Shown: one piece after another, positions 1 through 17,340 of the stretch
Position numbering within the stretch: position 1 is the stretch's first letter
How the letters are laid out: every line of letters begins with the position of its first letter
Source of the DNA: Ananas comosus
Taxonomy: Eukaryota > Streptophyta > Magnoliopsida > Poales > Bromeliaceae
Assembly (NCBI RefSeq): GCF_001540865.1
Contig: NC_033632.1
Span: 478,617 to 542,616 of the forward strand
Direction of reading: 5' to 3'
DNA length: 64,000 bases
Translations under genes and position numbers: made by a program
Notes under the pieces: model-generated
The model's input: the letters and a program-made list of their open reading frames with translations, nothing else
Database searches by the model: none
Told to the model about the DNA's origin: nothing

Positions 1-865
1 CCTTTAAATTATTGTTTTATGTTGCAAACAAAAATCAGGATACAATAATTACAAGCAATTGACCATTCCTTTCCATGCTATTGTTGTATATAAAGACTAT
101 TTAAAAAGACAGAAAAACAGCTGCAACAGTACCAAATGGGGATTTAACACATCTCAAGAGGTCTGTGATGATTGGTTTAATACAACATGCCGTTGAAAGA
201 TGTTTACACCTGCATATTACAAACACAATAGAAAAATCAGTTACAGCACAAACAAATTATTACTGTACAAATTGTTCCCACAAACAAACTGGCCTTAGTA
301 TTATCAGGGCTAAAGCCAATATTTCTTTTGAGGCCATTTTCAGGTCCACTTTCATCTTGAGGCGGTAATCTTCGGTATCCATTAACTCATGCTTTGCTCA
401 TGGAAGTAAAATGAACATGTCTAATAACAAGCAAAAGTTACATGTTGCTTCCATATCTATAAAGATTACAGAGTTGGTAATGATTGAAATATTACAATTA
501 CAAAGTAATTGTCACAGATAAAATTACAAAAGCATACATCAAACACGGTGTAATTCGTGTCCTCTGTGTCAATTGAATAACAAGAACAACAACAGCTAAA
601 TTAATAAACCAACATATTGTCAAATGTTTCCACCTCCGATCCCGTTCTTGCGTGTTGAGCAAGCAGTAGATCAGTCTATTTCAGTAAGCTTTTCCTTCTG
701 TATCCTTTTCACGACCTCCTCCTGTCCGACGGAGATGAATAGAACTCCCATAGCTTGATAACAATGCGAGTATTTACAATTGACATAGCACGAGCTAATT
801 GGTGTCACTATAAATGGAATAGGCCAGGCTAATAATAGTGAATCCTGATTAAGTAGCGCGTGTGT
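1..865. other. Intergenic / 3' flank of the MAP kinase gene
   Basis: No convincing gene is seen. The stretch lies downstream of the minus-strand MAP kinase stop codon, so its right part probably contains that gene's 3' UTR. Short open frames here have no recognisable domain. It is AT-rich with no clear repeat. Confidence 0.5.
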
Positions 866-6325
<5,460 letters not shown>

Positions 6326-6471
6326 CCTTTCACTTAGATCTGCAAAGCACCACCCACAAGCATCTCACTCTCCTCCTCCTCCTCCTCCTCCTCTCTCTCT
6401 CTCTCTCTACTGAACTGAATCAAGCTGCAACTAAAAAAACCCACCAAAATCCTTGAAAATAGAAAGGAAGG

Positions 6472-6515
<44 letters not shown>

Positions 6516-8521
6516 GGTGGGATCTGCTGCTTTAAGAGGAAGGGGTGGGGGCGGAAGAAGCAAAAGATGAGGAAGCAAGGCCACAAACTGGACAAGAAGG
6601 GCAGCTGGACGCTTTACCACCCAACAATAATAACTCTCTCTCTCTCTCTCTAAATCGCAGACACACAACCACACAAGCACCTTTTGCCATAAAAAATATT
6701 GGTGTTGCAATTTTTAAAAAATATTTGCACATGGACTCTGAGGCTCTGAGCGCACTAGCGCAGTCATGCAAACCTCCCTCCCAAATAAATAAAGTAGCAT
6801 TTTAAGTTTTTAACTTGATATATATATTTTTTTTATTTTCTACTTTGCAAGTAAAGACCTTTTTATTTGGCTAATTGTGAAAAAAAAAAATCATATCAAT
6901 ACTCGTTTTTTTATTTTTTTTGACTTTTAAAAATGTATATTTTATTTTTTAAAATTTTAAAAATATTTCTAGAGGGATACTGCATTAATGAAAAGGGCAA
7001 AATAACTAAATTATTCTTATTTTTTCTTTAAAAAATAATTTTTAATATATTTTTCTCACTTTGAAAAATATTTTTTATACAAATTATAAGAAATAGACGG
7101 AATAATAACTGAACCCTGAAGAAGGAAGGCTAAATGCAATAATTCAAAATATTGAGGCATAAAATATGGATTATAAAAAATTATAAAGAAAAAATAAAAA
7201 AAATGANTATTTATATATTTTTTTTATAATTTAGTTTTTTTCCTTTTGGTTTTGATGAATGCTTATAATTAATTACAATTTTACGGCAACATCCAAAAAT
7301 TTTAATATAAAGAAATTGATCAGACCAATAAATAAATATGGACCTTCAATGATTAGATGTAATATTTATAAATCCTATAAATAAAAATATACATTTTAAA
7401 TTTTAGTCTATGCGAAAGACAAATTACACAATGAAATTAAAATATATATCCCTCCCATATATAAAAAATAAAAGTTGAAAAAAAAAATCTGCTAAAAGTG
7501 AAAAACTACTATATTCCTTTTTTTTGATGATTATTAAAAATTCTACTCTATTGACGGACGGAATCAACTGAATCAAAAAATAGCCTACTCCCACATACCA
7601 CAAAAAATGAAAAAATGAAAAAAATAATAATAATAATGCAAAACGTGAAAAACGACCATATTCTTCTTATCTCTTTTTTGCTTACTAAAAAAAAAAATCC
7701 TGAAAGAAAATCGTGTTTATTCTTAACTTTTTTTAATTGCTAAAAAAAATTCTGGAAAAAATTGGTGCTCGTCCCCTATTTTCCTTACTAAAAAATATTC
7801 AGAAAAAAAAAATTATGTTTATCCTTTTTTTTGCTTACTATAAAAAGTTCTGAATAAAAAAATCGTGCAACTAGTATATCCTATAAATACGCGTCCATGT
7901 ACAATTGCGCTTTTTTTCCTTTTTTTTTTTTTTTTTTTCTTGTGCACGGTGAGAGGAGTGTAAAAATTCAATAAAAGAAGATATAAAACTAATTGGATTT
8001 ATGATTTAAAGAATTATTATTCAATATATCAAATAGTCGATTAACATTTTCATGTCGCTGACTATATTTCACATCGAAAATGTTATCTCGGCCGATTCTC
8101 ATAGGCCTTCAAGCATGATCCAATTCTCTTTGGTATAGGTCTCCAGTTACTTAACTCAAAAATTGCATAATGAATCTGTTGATTCGGAATCACAGGATCG
8201 GTCGATGTCACATCTGATGAATCAATTTTTTTCTGATTGGTTCAAGCACCCGCACAGAAACAGGACAATGAGTGCACAATTACGGCACACGGCAAACAAA
8301 GATCAAACCCGAAAATTCGTAGCCATTGTTACTGTTATTATCATACAAGATGAGAAACACCCGTTGGTTGAACTCACAGTAACACCCTTGATCAATTGAC
8401 ATCGAATGGAAGAACTCAGATGTCATGCCCCAGCATGCTACAATTACTCACCGAACCCAGCGCAACTACATAACGATTCGGGCATTTACAGTTTGCTACA
8501 AGTATAATCAGAATCATTTCT
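6326..8521. other. Intergenic region, AT-rich
   Basis: Contains the MAP kinase leader and promoter (left) and the 3' flank of the TOPORS-like gene (right). From about 6800 to 8050 it is extremely AT-rich with many homopolymer runs and has one undetermined base at 7206. No supported gene; the open frame at 8163-8399 has no recognisable domain. Confidence 0.6.
6368..6512. repeat. (CTC)n/(CT)n and (GA)n tracts in the MAP kinase 5' leader
   Basis: CTC and CT repeats at about 6368-6409 and a GA repeat at about 6476-6512 lie immediately upstream of the MAP kinase ATG (6325). A further CT run is at about 6634-6651. On the transcribed strand the first tract reads as GA repeats. Such tracts are common in plant 5' leaders and promoters; any regulatory role is inference. 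Confidence 0.8.
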
Positions 8522-10693
8522 TCAATCGCCATCATCTTCGTTGAGAAAATACAAGAACCGGCTTTGAACAGATTGATCAGATGACTCTGCATCAATCTCT
8601 CTTGTGTCACGCGACGAGGACATGCTTAGCCTCTGCATGTAGACTCTGTCGTAAGCATCGATATTCAGACCCGAAGCGAGGAACAGTTCGAGCTCATCAA
8701 CAAACCGCTTGGTGCGGGCTAGGAGAAACGGCCCGGCGGCACCAAATATCAAGCGCCGAAACTCTTCGCGCTTCTGCTCGGGTGTACCTTTTAGACTCTC
8801 CTTTTGTTGCCTGCAGTTTGACACAACAAAGTTCGCTAACGAGAAATCACAAATGGATTAGGAACCAGAATATCAGAGAATATATAATTTCATTATGCTT
8901 ATAAAATTGAATTATTTCCTACATCAAATATTTGTAAACTTTAGCTTATATGAGAACCGCAGTCTCATTCAACAACAAATTACCTTGCCATAAAAGACTC
9001 AACAACACCTTGAATGTGATGGACAATAACATCAGCATCCTCCTCCTGCATGTAGCATAAGATGCAAGCCATTAATATTTTGCAATCGACGGCATATAAA
9101 TAAAGTTGACGAAGGAAAGAGCACCAAACAAAATTTTTATACAGCACCTTTAAAAAGGGCAAGTAGTTTATTTATTAGACTTTTGCCGTCAGAGGGTTTG
9201 CGGAAGAGCGAATGTTAGCACAACCTCACCCCACGTGGAGAGGCCATTTATTGTTGAAGCCCCAAGTCATGCAGCCCATTTGTTCATCAACAAAAAAATA
9301 ATCTTATACTACACAATTCAAAGATTGAAATTTCCTACAGATCAAACTATCGAGCATTTCCAGATTCAGTACTAGTGACAATGTTGAGCAATCAAAGACA
9401 TGTTTCTACACCAATCATCTTCTCTCTAAAATCACGCTAACCTCAACTTCATAGAGCGTGTTATACTAGACAAGATATTTGACTAAATACAAGACGACCG
9501 CACTTTGCTCACTGGATCAATGTAACAGTAAAGGAACAAGGGATTTCGACGAAGCCTGATGATATTTTAGAAATGTAAACTCTATTTGAGGTGAAACTTC
9601 TTGGCACGCAAAGTAAAAAGTGTATGATGATCTCAGAGCATTACTTGCGTAATCGTCTGAATCTCCCGTCTCAGCCAATTTTGCAGCCACATGTTTTGCC
9701 ACAGATACTTGCGGCTCTTCCAATACCGTTGCACGTCAAATATATTATTCGCGATCTCTGCCCAATACATAATAATCTTAATGGACGTGACGTAACAACA
9801 TAACCGCTACGAACAGAAACAGAAACAGAAACAGAAACAAAACAAAACAGACATGAATACCTTCTTCTCTATCGTACACGTGCGACCTAAGTTCATAAGC
9901 ACCCGAAAGACACCTGCTATGCGGAAGATAAATAAGACATCGATTAAAAATGAAAATGGAACTAGTAACTTCAGCAAGGACCTGTTTCTTTGATCCTGAT
10001 TCACGTAACGCCGCTGAAAAGATCCACCACTGAATCCATGTATTATAGATAAGTTCTCGACCTGGAGATGTATGAGAAAACACAGCAGCGTCACAGGCGA
10101 GCCCGGGATCGATTATCACTACTTCGTAAAAATGAACGAACGAATGATGCTCGCTCGATCTTTACATTGAGCGGTAATAATAGCAGGGGAAATTAAAGAT
10201 GGGTTCTGTGGCCGGGGAAATAACCTTGCAGAGGGGGCATCTGATCGAAGACAAGGGTCGGGGGTGCTTGGCTGCGGCGAATTTCACCCATTTCGTAATA
10301 CATTTGTAGCAAAATGCATCTGTCCAAACGATTTGGAAGGGACGACACTAAGAAAAGTACCAGATTTTGGCGCGAGAAAACATTGAAGCAGAAGATTTCG
10401 TTCGTTTCTGAAGATCATCCTTAATTTACCATGCCGTGCATAAATATCTACTAAGAAAATGAGTGTGCTCGTTGATTTGAATATGAGATTTTTTTTTTTT
10501 CTTTGAAAAAAAAAAAAAAAAAAGGTATGGGAAAAGAGGAGTTACGGAAGCAGCGATCTAAGTAGGCGTGGTCTGTGAGAGGATCGAGACAGATGGGGCA
10601 ACAAGAAGCCTCGGTGGCGGCCGAGGAAGAGGAAGAAGAAGAAGAAGAAGAAGAAGAAGAGGAGGACGACGCCGCCGCCGTTTCCGATTCCAT
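8522..10693 (-). CDS. TOPORS-like RING-HC E3 ubiquitin ligase, 7 exons, 279 aa
   Basis: Probable nuclear E3 ubiquitin (possibly SUMO) ligase. Exons on the minus strand: 10693-10546, 10319-10225, 10061-9982, 9913-9861, 9757-9645, 9045-8984, 8810-8522; 840 nt in frame. The N-terminus has a run of 16 serines (9-24) followed by a C3HC4 RING: C32-x2-C35-x12-C48-x-H50-x2-C53-x2-C56-x20-C77-x2-C80. The C-terminal half (GAYELR, WLQNWLRREIQ, VHHIQGVVESFM, FLLARTKRFVDELELFL) resembles the region after the RING in animal TOPORS, including the segment where a tryptophan/leucine-rich stretch precedes a conserved terminal domain; this assignment is from memory of the family, not a search. A Copia-type LTR element sits about 300 bp upstream of the ATG. 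Intron 4 carries a GAAACA hexamer repeat. Confidence 0.85.
9813..9848. repeat. AACAG/AAACAG short tandem repeat
   Basis: About five units of an ACAGAA-type hexamer followed by AACAAA units, in intron 4 of the TOPORS-like gene. Confidence 0.8.
10622..10668. repeat. (GAA)n/(GAG)n coding microsatellite (polyserine)
   Basis: A trinucleotide run that on the minus strand reads TCT/TCC and encodes the 16-serine tract of the TOPORS-like protein. Its length is likely to vary between alleles. The sequence after the N at 14167 begins within the GC-rich right edge of this tract. Confidence 0.85.
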
Positions 10694-10993
10694 CCGATTC
10701 CGCTCGGGTGAAATTGCACGATGGTCTTCACAATTTCACGCTATTTGCAATTGTTTGCCTGTTTTGGGTCTGACCAGATTTTGGGCCGAGCCCAGTCCAA
10801 ATCTATCTGGTCGGCCTTGTACATCAAATAAAACTCAACCCAAAAAAAAAAAAAAAGTACAAGGACGAAACTCTAGCCCTCGTCAGATATGTAGCATAGA
10901 GGTGTACTCTATCTATCCGGTGGTCCTCTAATGTATAGGCATGTTGGTAAGAGATGTTATCTATTTCACCATCAGCCGTCGGTATGCGTATTC

Positions 10994-11593
10994 TGTTGGA
11001 GAAAATTCAAAATTTTATTTATTTAATATTTATTTTTTTATTAACTTTTAATTATCAATTAGCGAAACGGCCGCATCAACTACGGCCGCTTCGCGCGAGG
11101 GGGGGGATCGTGCGCAGATCCGTTCCACTAATTAAGACCTTAATTAGTGCTTTGGAACGTTGTGGGCTCCAACGTTCCATACTTTAACCCTTTATATTTT
11201 GTTACCTCGTCCATAGTATTGGACAGGACATATATATACATATGAGGTGAACACTTTGGAAATATAGATCACAGTGAGAAGGAATACTATTTGAGAATCA
11301 TTTGTTATTTTCTTTTATTATTTTTCACCGAGTGTTGAAAGAGTCTCCGTCAACCTCTTCCGCGATCGTGCTCGTAGGAGAAGGAGTTCCGGTCGTACCT
11401 TGGGGCGGTGTTTCCGGTTAATCCCGCACGAAGGACGGGAATACGCCTTAGGGCAGTGCTTCGCACGCTTCCGGATCAATTAAATTTTTATTTGGATTTA
11501 GCGATTATCGGTAAGTTGATTTTATTAATTTTATCATAAGATTTAGTTAGATTTAAATCACAATCAATTTTCTGTGCGGTATTTGTTCCAACA
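10994..11593 (+). repeat. 5' long terminal repeat, 600 bp
   Basis: Begins TGTTGGAGAA and ends TTCCAACA, giving short inverted ends. It is repeated at 13714. A TATA-like TTTATATTTTG (about 11190) inside could serve the element's own promoter (inference). The sequence after the end does not match the usual initiator-Met primer-binding site, so the primer tRNA is unclear. Confidence 0.88.
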
Positions 11594-13006
11594 ATCTAAG
11601 GCGTAATTCCGATTTGATTGTGATTGAAATCTGACGAGTGCTCATCCGTATTAAATTAATTTTATATGTATATAATTTGTTAGTTAATTTGTTTGTATAA
11701 TTGGCATTCAAACATAAATTTTTCGGAATTATCATTTTAACCTATAATTGCATATTATGTAATTTCTTGTTTAAATTACATTTTATTTGATGAGTATTTA
11801 AAAAAAAAAAAAAAAAAAATTGCCTTTACTTGTAGCTCTTTTGAAAATAAAAAGGTACGGACATTATGGATTTCAAAACTATATGTATATTGTTTTCACT
11901 ATTTTTTTTTATATAAGTTAAAAAAAAAAAAATAATAATCAGTGTAACCGTATATATATATATACTGTTCCGTTGTAATATCTGTTCTTATTAGTTTAAT
12001 ATCTGATATATGTGGGCTACTTGCCAACCTCGATATTAAATTAATTTTTTGTGGGAGAGTATCTACCCATGATAGCTTGTTACTGGAATTTTATCATGTC
12101 GTTGCGCTGCACTGCTGTTCGAGACTAGCACACTTATGTATGTAGTTTAATTATTATTTTGCTTAAAATAGAAAGATATCGAATGTTATTTTTGTTAGAC
12201 AAATTTGATTGCATGTTTGTCGTTCTAATTTAAATAAATTAGAATTAGTATTTTCAAATTCTAATTGCATATAATTTACTTGCTAATTGCATATAACTTA
12301 ATTATCAATTATTATATTCTCATATCTGTTATAGGGTGTTTTAAGTTTGTTTATAAAAAAAAAAAAAAAAAATTTTAGTGTGCGAATTTCTTGATCAGGT
12401 AAAATCCATTTTACTTTGTTTTCCACAATGACATTGTACAGATTATTCAAAAAAAAAAAGAAAAAAAAAAAAAGAGCTACTGTAAAATTATTTTTTATAT
12501 TGTACGGCTTAAAAGTTTTGCTACAGTAAAAATTTTTTCTTTTTGGTAAAAAAAAAAAAAGGAAGAGAAAATTTGCCACAGTAAATTAAGGAGAGTTTGC
12601 TACACTAAATTTAGTTTATGTGTACGGATGCGTTCGTACCAGCATCACCTAACCTATAATACTATCTCTTAGTTGTCACTACATTTGTTACATCTAAGTA
12701 TTTTTATACATTGGTTATAGTATATCATTTTATTTTGCTTGTGCCATCTATTTGTTGTTGACCCAAATTCTATTAGACATGATTAAGGCCATATTTTTTA
12801 AATTCTGATATATTTCAAAACTTGTGGGGGGTACTCTTTTATCAGTTTGATAAATTTTGATATTATAATTACTCTCGTAATTTTATCCTTGTGTTCATCT
12901 TGGAAACGAATTTTGCAAATTCTAAGATTGGCAGGTAAATTATTTTGAGACATAAATTTATTAGATGGCTAACCTTTTATAATATTATTTTTTAAGTTTT
13001 TTCAGA

Positions 13007-13096
13007 TCTGATCAGAATCTTGCAGATTGCTTGACGAAAGGCCTGAATAGGACTAAGGTCCTAGAGTCATCGAGGGGGATGGGACTTTGCCCGTAA
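13007..13096 (+). pseudogene. Remnant of Copia polyprotein C-terminus (end of RNase H)
   Basis: In one frame this reads SDQNLADCLTKGLNRTKVLE followed by SSRGMGLCP and a TAA stop. The pattern N-L-A-D-x-L-T-K-G-L is the usual end of the Copia RNase H/integrase polyprotein. No other pol segment is visible in the element, so this is a relic that shows its superfamily. Confidence 0.85.
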
Positions 13097-13713
13097 AGGG
13101 CCTTCCTGCAGTGGGAACCCAACCTTTGTGATAGGAGATCCCTTGAAGAAGGTTCAATGTGGTAAAAACAAGCTGTCAGGTTGGCCAAGAGCACTTTCTA
13201 CAAATTTTATAAAGGAGCTTTAGCTCCAATTCCATCCCTATGGTGAGTAGTGCTCTGTGTAGTGGATTAGGTTGAGCTGAGAGCTCTTAATGGGATCCAA
13301 GGCGATAATTTTCGCGAGATGTGACTCTACACACATCCCTGGAGGAAACCACCTATATAAGAGTATCCGTATGTGGCCGCGGCTATGTGAATGGGCTATA
13401 CATAGAAACTCTTATGAAAAATCAAGGTACTGTGCATGGCCATTAACGCACAGACCCGCGACGGAGAATTCTGTACTATGTGTGTGATAGTTGAAGTCAG
13501 GGTCAAAGGAACGTAGTTCAAGACCTGGTTCACTCCGATTCCTTCTGATGGAAACTATTTGCACTAAGTGAGGTTAAGTCTCTTAAAGACACCTTACTTA
13601 TTACATAGTATAAACACTCGGTGATTAATTGATTTTCTTTATTTGTTGTTTAATTTTTATTTTTATTTTTATTTTATTTTATCTTTAAAATAATTTTGAA
13701 TTTTGTGGGGGAT

Positions 13714-14166
13714 TGTTGGAGAAAATTCAAAATTTTATTTATTTAATATTTATTTTTTTATTAACTTTTAATTATCAATTAGCGAAACGGCCGCATCAAC
13801 TACGGCCGCTTCGCGCGAGGGGGGGGATCGTGCGCAGATCCGTTCCACTAATTAAGACCTTAATTAGTGCTTTGGAACGTTGTGGGCTCCAACGTTCCAT
13901 ACTTTAACCCTTTATATTTTGTTACCTCGTCCATAGTATTGGACAGGACATATATATACATATGAGGTGAACACTTTGGAAATATAGATCACAGTGAGAA
14001 GGAATACTATTTGAGAATCATTTGTTATTTTCTTTTATTATTTTTCACCGAGTGTTGAAAGAGTCTCCGTCAACCTCTTCCGCGATCGTGCTCGTAGGAG
14101 AAGGAGTTCCGGTCGTACCTTGGGGCGGTGTTTCCGGTTAATCCCGCACGAAGGACGGGAATACGC
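13714..14166 (+). repeat. 3' long terminal repeat, truncated by an assembly join
   Basis: Matches the first 453 bases of the 5' LTR and stops at AATACGC directly before the single N at 14167. The missing 147 bases and the right target duplication are therefore absent from the assembly, not necessarily from the genome. Confidence 0.9.
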
Positions 14167-14490
14167 NAGGAGGACGACGCCGCCGCCGTTTCCGATTCCA
14201 TCCGATTCCGCTCGGGTGAAATTGCACGATGGTCCTCACAATTTCAAGCTATTTGCAATTATTTGCCTGTTTTGGGTCTGACCAGATTTTGGGCCGAGCC
14301 CAGTCCAAATCTATCTGGTCGGCCTTGTACATCAAATAAAACTCAACCCAAAAAAAAAAAAAAAAGTACAAGGAAGAAACTCTAGCCCTCGTCAGATATG
14401 TAGCATAGTGGTGTACTCTATCCGGTGGCCCTCTAATATATAGGCATGTTGGTAGGAGATGTTATCTATTTCACCATCAGCCGTCGGTAT
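14167..14490. other. Assembly join followed by a second allele-like copy of the TOPORS 5' flank
   Basis: After the N at 14167, bases 14168-14490 repeat about 10659-10990 with scattered substitutions and small indels (roughly 97% by eye), including the same poly(A) run and the motif CATCAGCCGTCGGTATGC. The copy then runs on without interruption through the point where the LTR element is inserted in the first copy. This looks like a haplotype without the insertion, placed after the one with it. Confidence 0.8.
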
Positions 14491-14997
14491 GCATATTTCT
14501 GAAAAGTAAACCACAAAAGAGTGTAAAAACTACCGAATTGTAGTTCCTAGTGGGTACGGTCGATGATAATAACGACCTTCCCACTAAGTCTATCGGAGGC
14601 CAGGCCCCCCTCTCTCCCCGCAACCAAAAAAAAAAAAAACTGAACTGGGTCGGTTGGGTCAACCGATTTTGCGAATTCAAGATTTAACATTCATAAGCTT
14701 TTTGTTTTTTAGCGTAAATGATAAAGTGCTTATTAGTTAATATCCAAAATCCAAAACTCGAATTCTAGTTGATATATATTTCTAACTAAATTTATTTTTT
14801 TAAAAAAATGGCCAGATACCATGCTATCTTTTTTTAAAAAAAAAAATATTCATAACTTTTACTTTGGAAAATGCTTGGTTTTGTCTTGGAGACAGTGAGT
14901 TTGTTGCCAGGTTAACTGTATTTTTGGCTTGACTTGTATCTTGCACTTTCTCAAATAGGATACATCCCTGTTCAATCAAACAAAAAAAAAAAAAGGA

Positions 14998-15210
14998 AAA
15001 AAATTGCTGCGCTTTACTAGTTACCCTTATTTGCTGTTGACGAAACATATATTGCTTGCATTAGGTGAACCTGTACGCTTGCGACTAATATTTCAAACCC
15101 AGTACGTTATTTGAATAGTTAGATTGAAAATACAAAACAAAAAATTTGCACCAGGTGCAGGTAAAAAATTGCTGCGCTTTACTAGTTACCCTTATTTGCT
15201 GTTGACGAAA
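14998..15210. repeat. 48-bp exact direct repeat
   Basis: The segment AAAAAATTGCTGCGCTTTAC and its continuation up to GACGAAA occurs at 14998-15045 and again at 15163-15210. The 117 bp between the copies includes the near-palindrome TGCACCAGGTGCAG directly before the second copy. Confidence 0.9.
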
Positions 15211-16183
15211 TTAAAAAATTGAGATATTGAATGTGAAACTTTAAAGCCCAAAAACTAAAGTAAATGTTAACTAAACATTCATGGGCTTAATAGCGCAAAT
15301 TTACTCAAGCCAACTATTTTGCTGCAGCAGAATTTTTTAAAAAAAAATAATTGAAAGAATAAAAACCTGTGGTGAGAGGCCCAAAATTAAAGCATCCATC
15401 TTTATTCTAAGACTACTGCATGAACATATCTATCGCACGAGATCAAAATCACCGATTTTTTATATGCATTCCACCATCCAATTAATGTGACCAAACAGAA
15501 GATGGTGCAGAATCGATCACAATATTGAAAAAGGCATGTGATCAAGGAATAGAGAATATGTTTGTAAATATATATGTTTTACCAAGAGCACTAGAAATAG
15601 TTGGAATAACCCAATAAAAATATTAAGAAGTAGAATGGTACTACATATAAATGGATGCATCTCGCTCTCAAAGGGAGCATTTCATTCAAATCAATTATTC
15701 TCAGCAAAAAGAGTTGCAATGTTGATCTACTCCACTTTCTTCATCATTATTAAACACCATTGATTTCATATTTTTCATGAGCCTCCCTTTGTCCAACTTT
15801 TCTCTTCTCTTCTCTTTTGTGGTCTTTCTCAAAGATAAGGAGAACTCGATTCCAACCTGCATACTATATTTGAGATCTTTCGAGGACACCATATTCCTAG
15901 ATATTATTTCGCATCTTCTTCAGCTTTCCGATTTTAGTTGAGCTGGAGCTTGTTCGAGAAGCACTGACAACTTATTCATTAATGTGTCCCTCCATGTCTT
16001 TTCAAGAAAAAAAAAATCTCTGTTATACACTTCTAGTTTTTTTGCCGGAGGATGTTCGAAACCTTTCTATTTGGAGATGAGAAATGCCACTTGTACGCCT
16101 GAGAATTAGATTTCAATCTCACAACCAACACATCCAAGAGTTTATACAGTATTAATAGAATTTTAATATTAAAAAATAAAAAT

Positions 16184-16350
16184 ATGGCAAGTGGCAAAGA
16201 GCTTGATGGTTAGTACCTGAGATCCCAAGTTCTAATTCTAGTTGATTCACATTTCTAGCTATCTCTCTCTCAAAAAAAGAAAGGTTTTAAATAAAATAAA
16301 CGAATCGGATAGCGTGCTACCTATCTCTCTCTCAAAAAAAAAAAAAAAAA
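16184..16350 (+). mobile_element. Degenerate tRNA-derived SINE copy
   Basis: Resembles the three SINEs at 34.7-36.4 kb: GCAAGTGGCAAAGAGCTTG, a box B-like AGTTCTAATTCTAG, then AAATAAAATAAACGAA and the tail GATAGCGTGCTACCTATCTC. The middle is expanded by a CTCTCTCAAAAA stretch, and the right end runs into an 11-N gap. It is more diverged than the other copies, so probably older. Confidence 0.7.
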
Positions 16351-16361
16351 NNNNNNNNNNN
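16351..16361. other. Assembly gap of 11 N
   Basis: Eleven undetermined bases flanked on both sides by long A runs; true length unknown. Confidence 0.95.
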
Positions 16362-16661
16362 GTGAGGAAAAAAAAAAAAAAAAAAAGCTTTTAAATGTAG
16401 AAAATGTAAGATTAACACCCTCTTGTAGTGGGTATAAAGATAGCATAACTCTTTGAAAAAGAAGATCCACTAAAAATGGAGCGTAGTTTGAGGCAAAGAC
16501 CAAAAGCATCACCAAATGGCAAAATCCTCTACGGTGCTTATGTGACTTTCCCTTTATGGGTACGAGAATGGCAAACAATATATTACTTGTTAGGAATAAG
16601 ATTCTTCCTATTATTATCTTCCAAAAGAGCTGTTCAAATTTTTAGATGAATTGATTGTAAA

Positions 16662-16804
16662 TTTTTTTTTTTTTTTTGAAAAAAGATAGCACGCTACCTG
16701 TTTCATTCATTGAATGTATGAACTAGGCTACAAGAGTGAGGCAATTAGGGCCTCAATTAAAGAAACAACAGATTAAAAAAAAAAAAAAAACCCTTTAGCA
16801 TGTA
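16662..16804 (-). mobile_element. Short 3' end of an L1-type LINE, minus strand, with 13-bp target duplication
   Basis: A poly(T) run on the plus strand is followed by AGATAGCACGCTACCTGTTTC and ATTCATTGAATG, the reverse complement of the LINE tail at 22250-22290. AATTGATTGTAAA flanks the insertion at 16649-16661 and 16805-16817, a perfect 13-bp duplication. It is a strongly 5'-truncated retroposed copy. Confidence 0.78.
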
Positions 16805-17063
16805 AATTGATTGTAAAATTTATATCAAACTTTTGTATGTTCAAGTAGCATTTCTCAATAAAATATTAGTTTAAAATATATCACCAACGAAATTATTGAT
16901 GAGTTCGGTTTTGGTGGACGGCAAGTTGATAAAATTAAACCGCTAGTTAGTCGAAAACAAAAAATCGGAATTAGAAAAAAAATACTCGCCAACTGCACTT
17001 TGAGAACATTCTAAGGTACACAGTACACTAATAAATGCAAAATTCTTGAATAGTATTAAGGTT

Positions 17064-17340
17064 TAGTTTGATAATACAATGGCTAAAACATTCTTTTTAT
17101 GCTTTAGAAGATCTAAAAAGTTTAAAAGTATTTTCAATCTATTATTAATGGCTAAAACCATTCTTTTTATACTTTAGAAGGTCTAAAAAGTTCAAAAATT
17201 ATTTTGTTATACCTCTTCAGTGACAGTTCTAGCAATTATTTTATTAGCATAAAAGGAAAAAAAAAATTAAAAGCAGTTTCGAATTTGTCAGACCTTCTAA
17301 AATATAGAAAAAATATTTTCGCGATCGCATTACCAAACTA
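17064..17340. mobile_element. MITE-like element with near-perfect 12-bp inverted ends
   Basis: TAGTTTGATAAT (17064-17075) pairs with ATTACCAAACTA (17329-17340) with one mismatch. Inside, a stretch starting TGGCTAAAACATTC is duplicated in tandem (about 17081 and 17150), and a third, inverted, partial copy lies near the right end. No coding capacity. Confidence 0.55.

Larger units (their letters stand above)
10994..14166 (+). mobile_element. Non-autonomous Copia-type LTR retrotransposon, 3' end cut at an N
   Basis: Two copies of a sequence starting TGTTGGAGAA lie at 10994-11593 (600 bp, ending TTCCAACA, so bounded by TG...CA) and 13714-14166 (453 bp, cut short by the N at 14167). By eye they are identical over the shared length. 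A purine-rich tract TGTGGGGGA (13704-13712) directly precedes the right copy, as expected for second-strand priming. The 2.1-kb interior has no full gag or pol frame, only the last codons of a Copia RNase H (13007-13096). This is a deletion derivative that would need enzymes from an autonomous relative. The bases before the left LTR (TATTC) correspond to TATTT in the uninterrupted second copy of the locus, consistent with a 5-bp target site. Confidence 0.9.

Noticed and set aside
8163..8399. Small plus-strand open frame of 78 codons
   Set aside because: No domain, weak composition, and it lies in the 3' flank of the TOPORS-like gene; probably chance.
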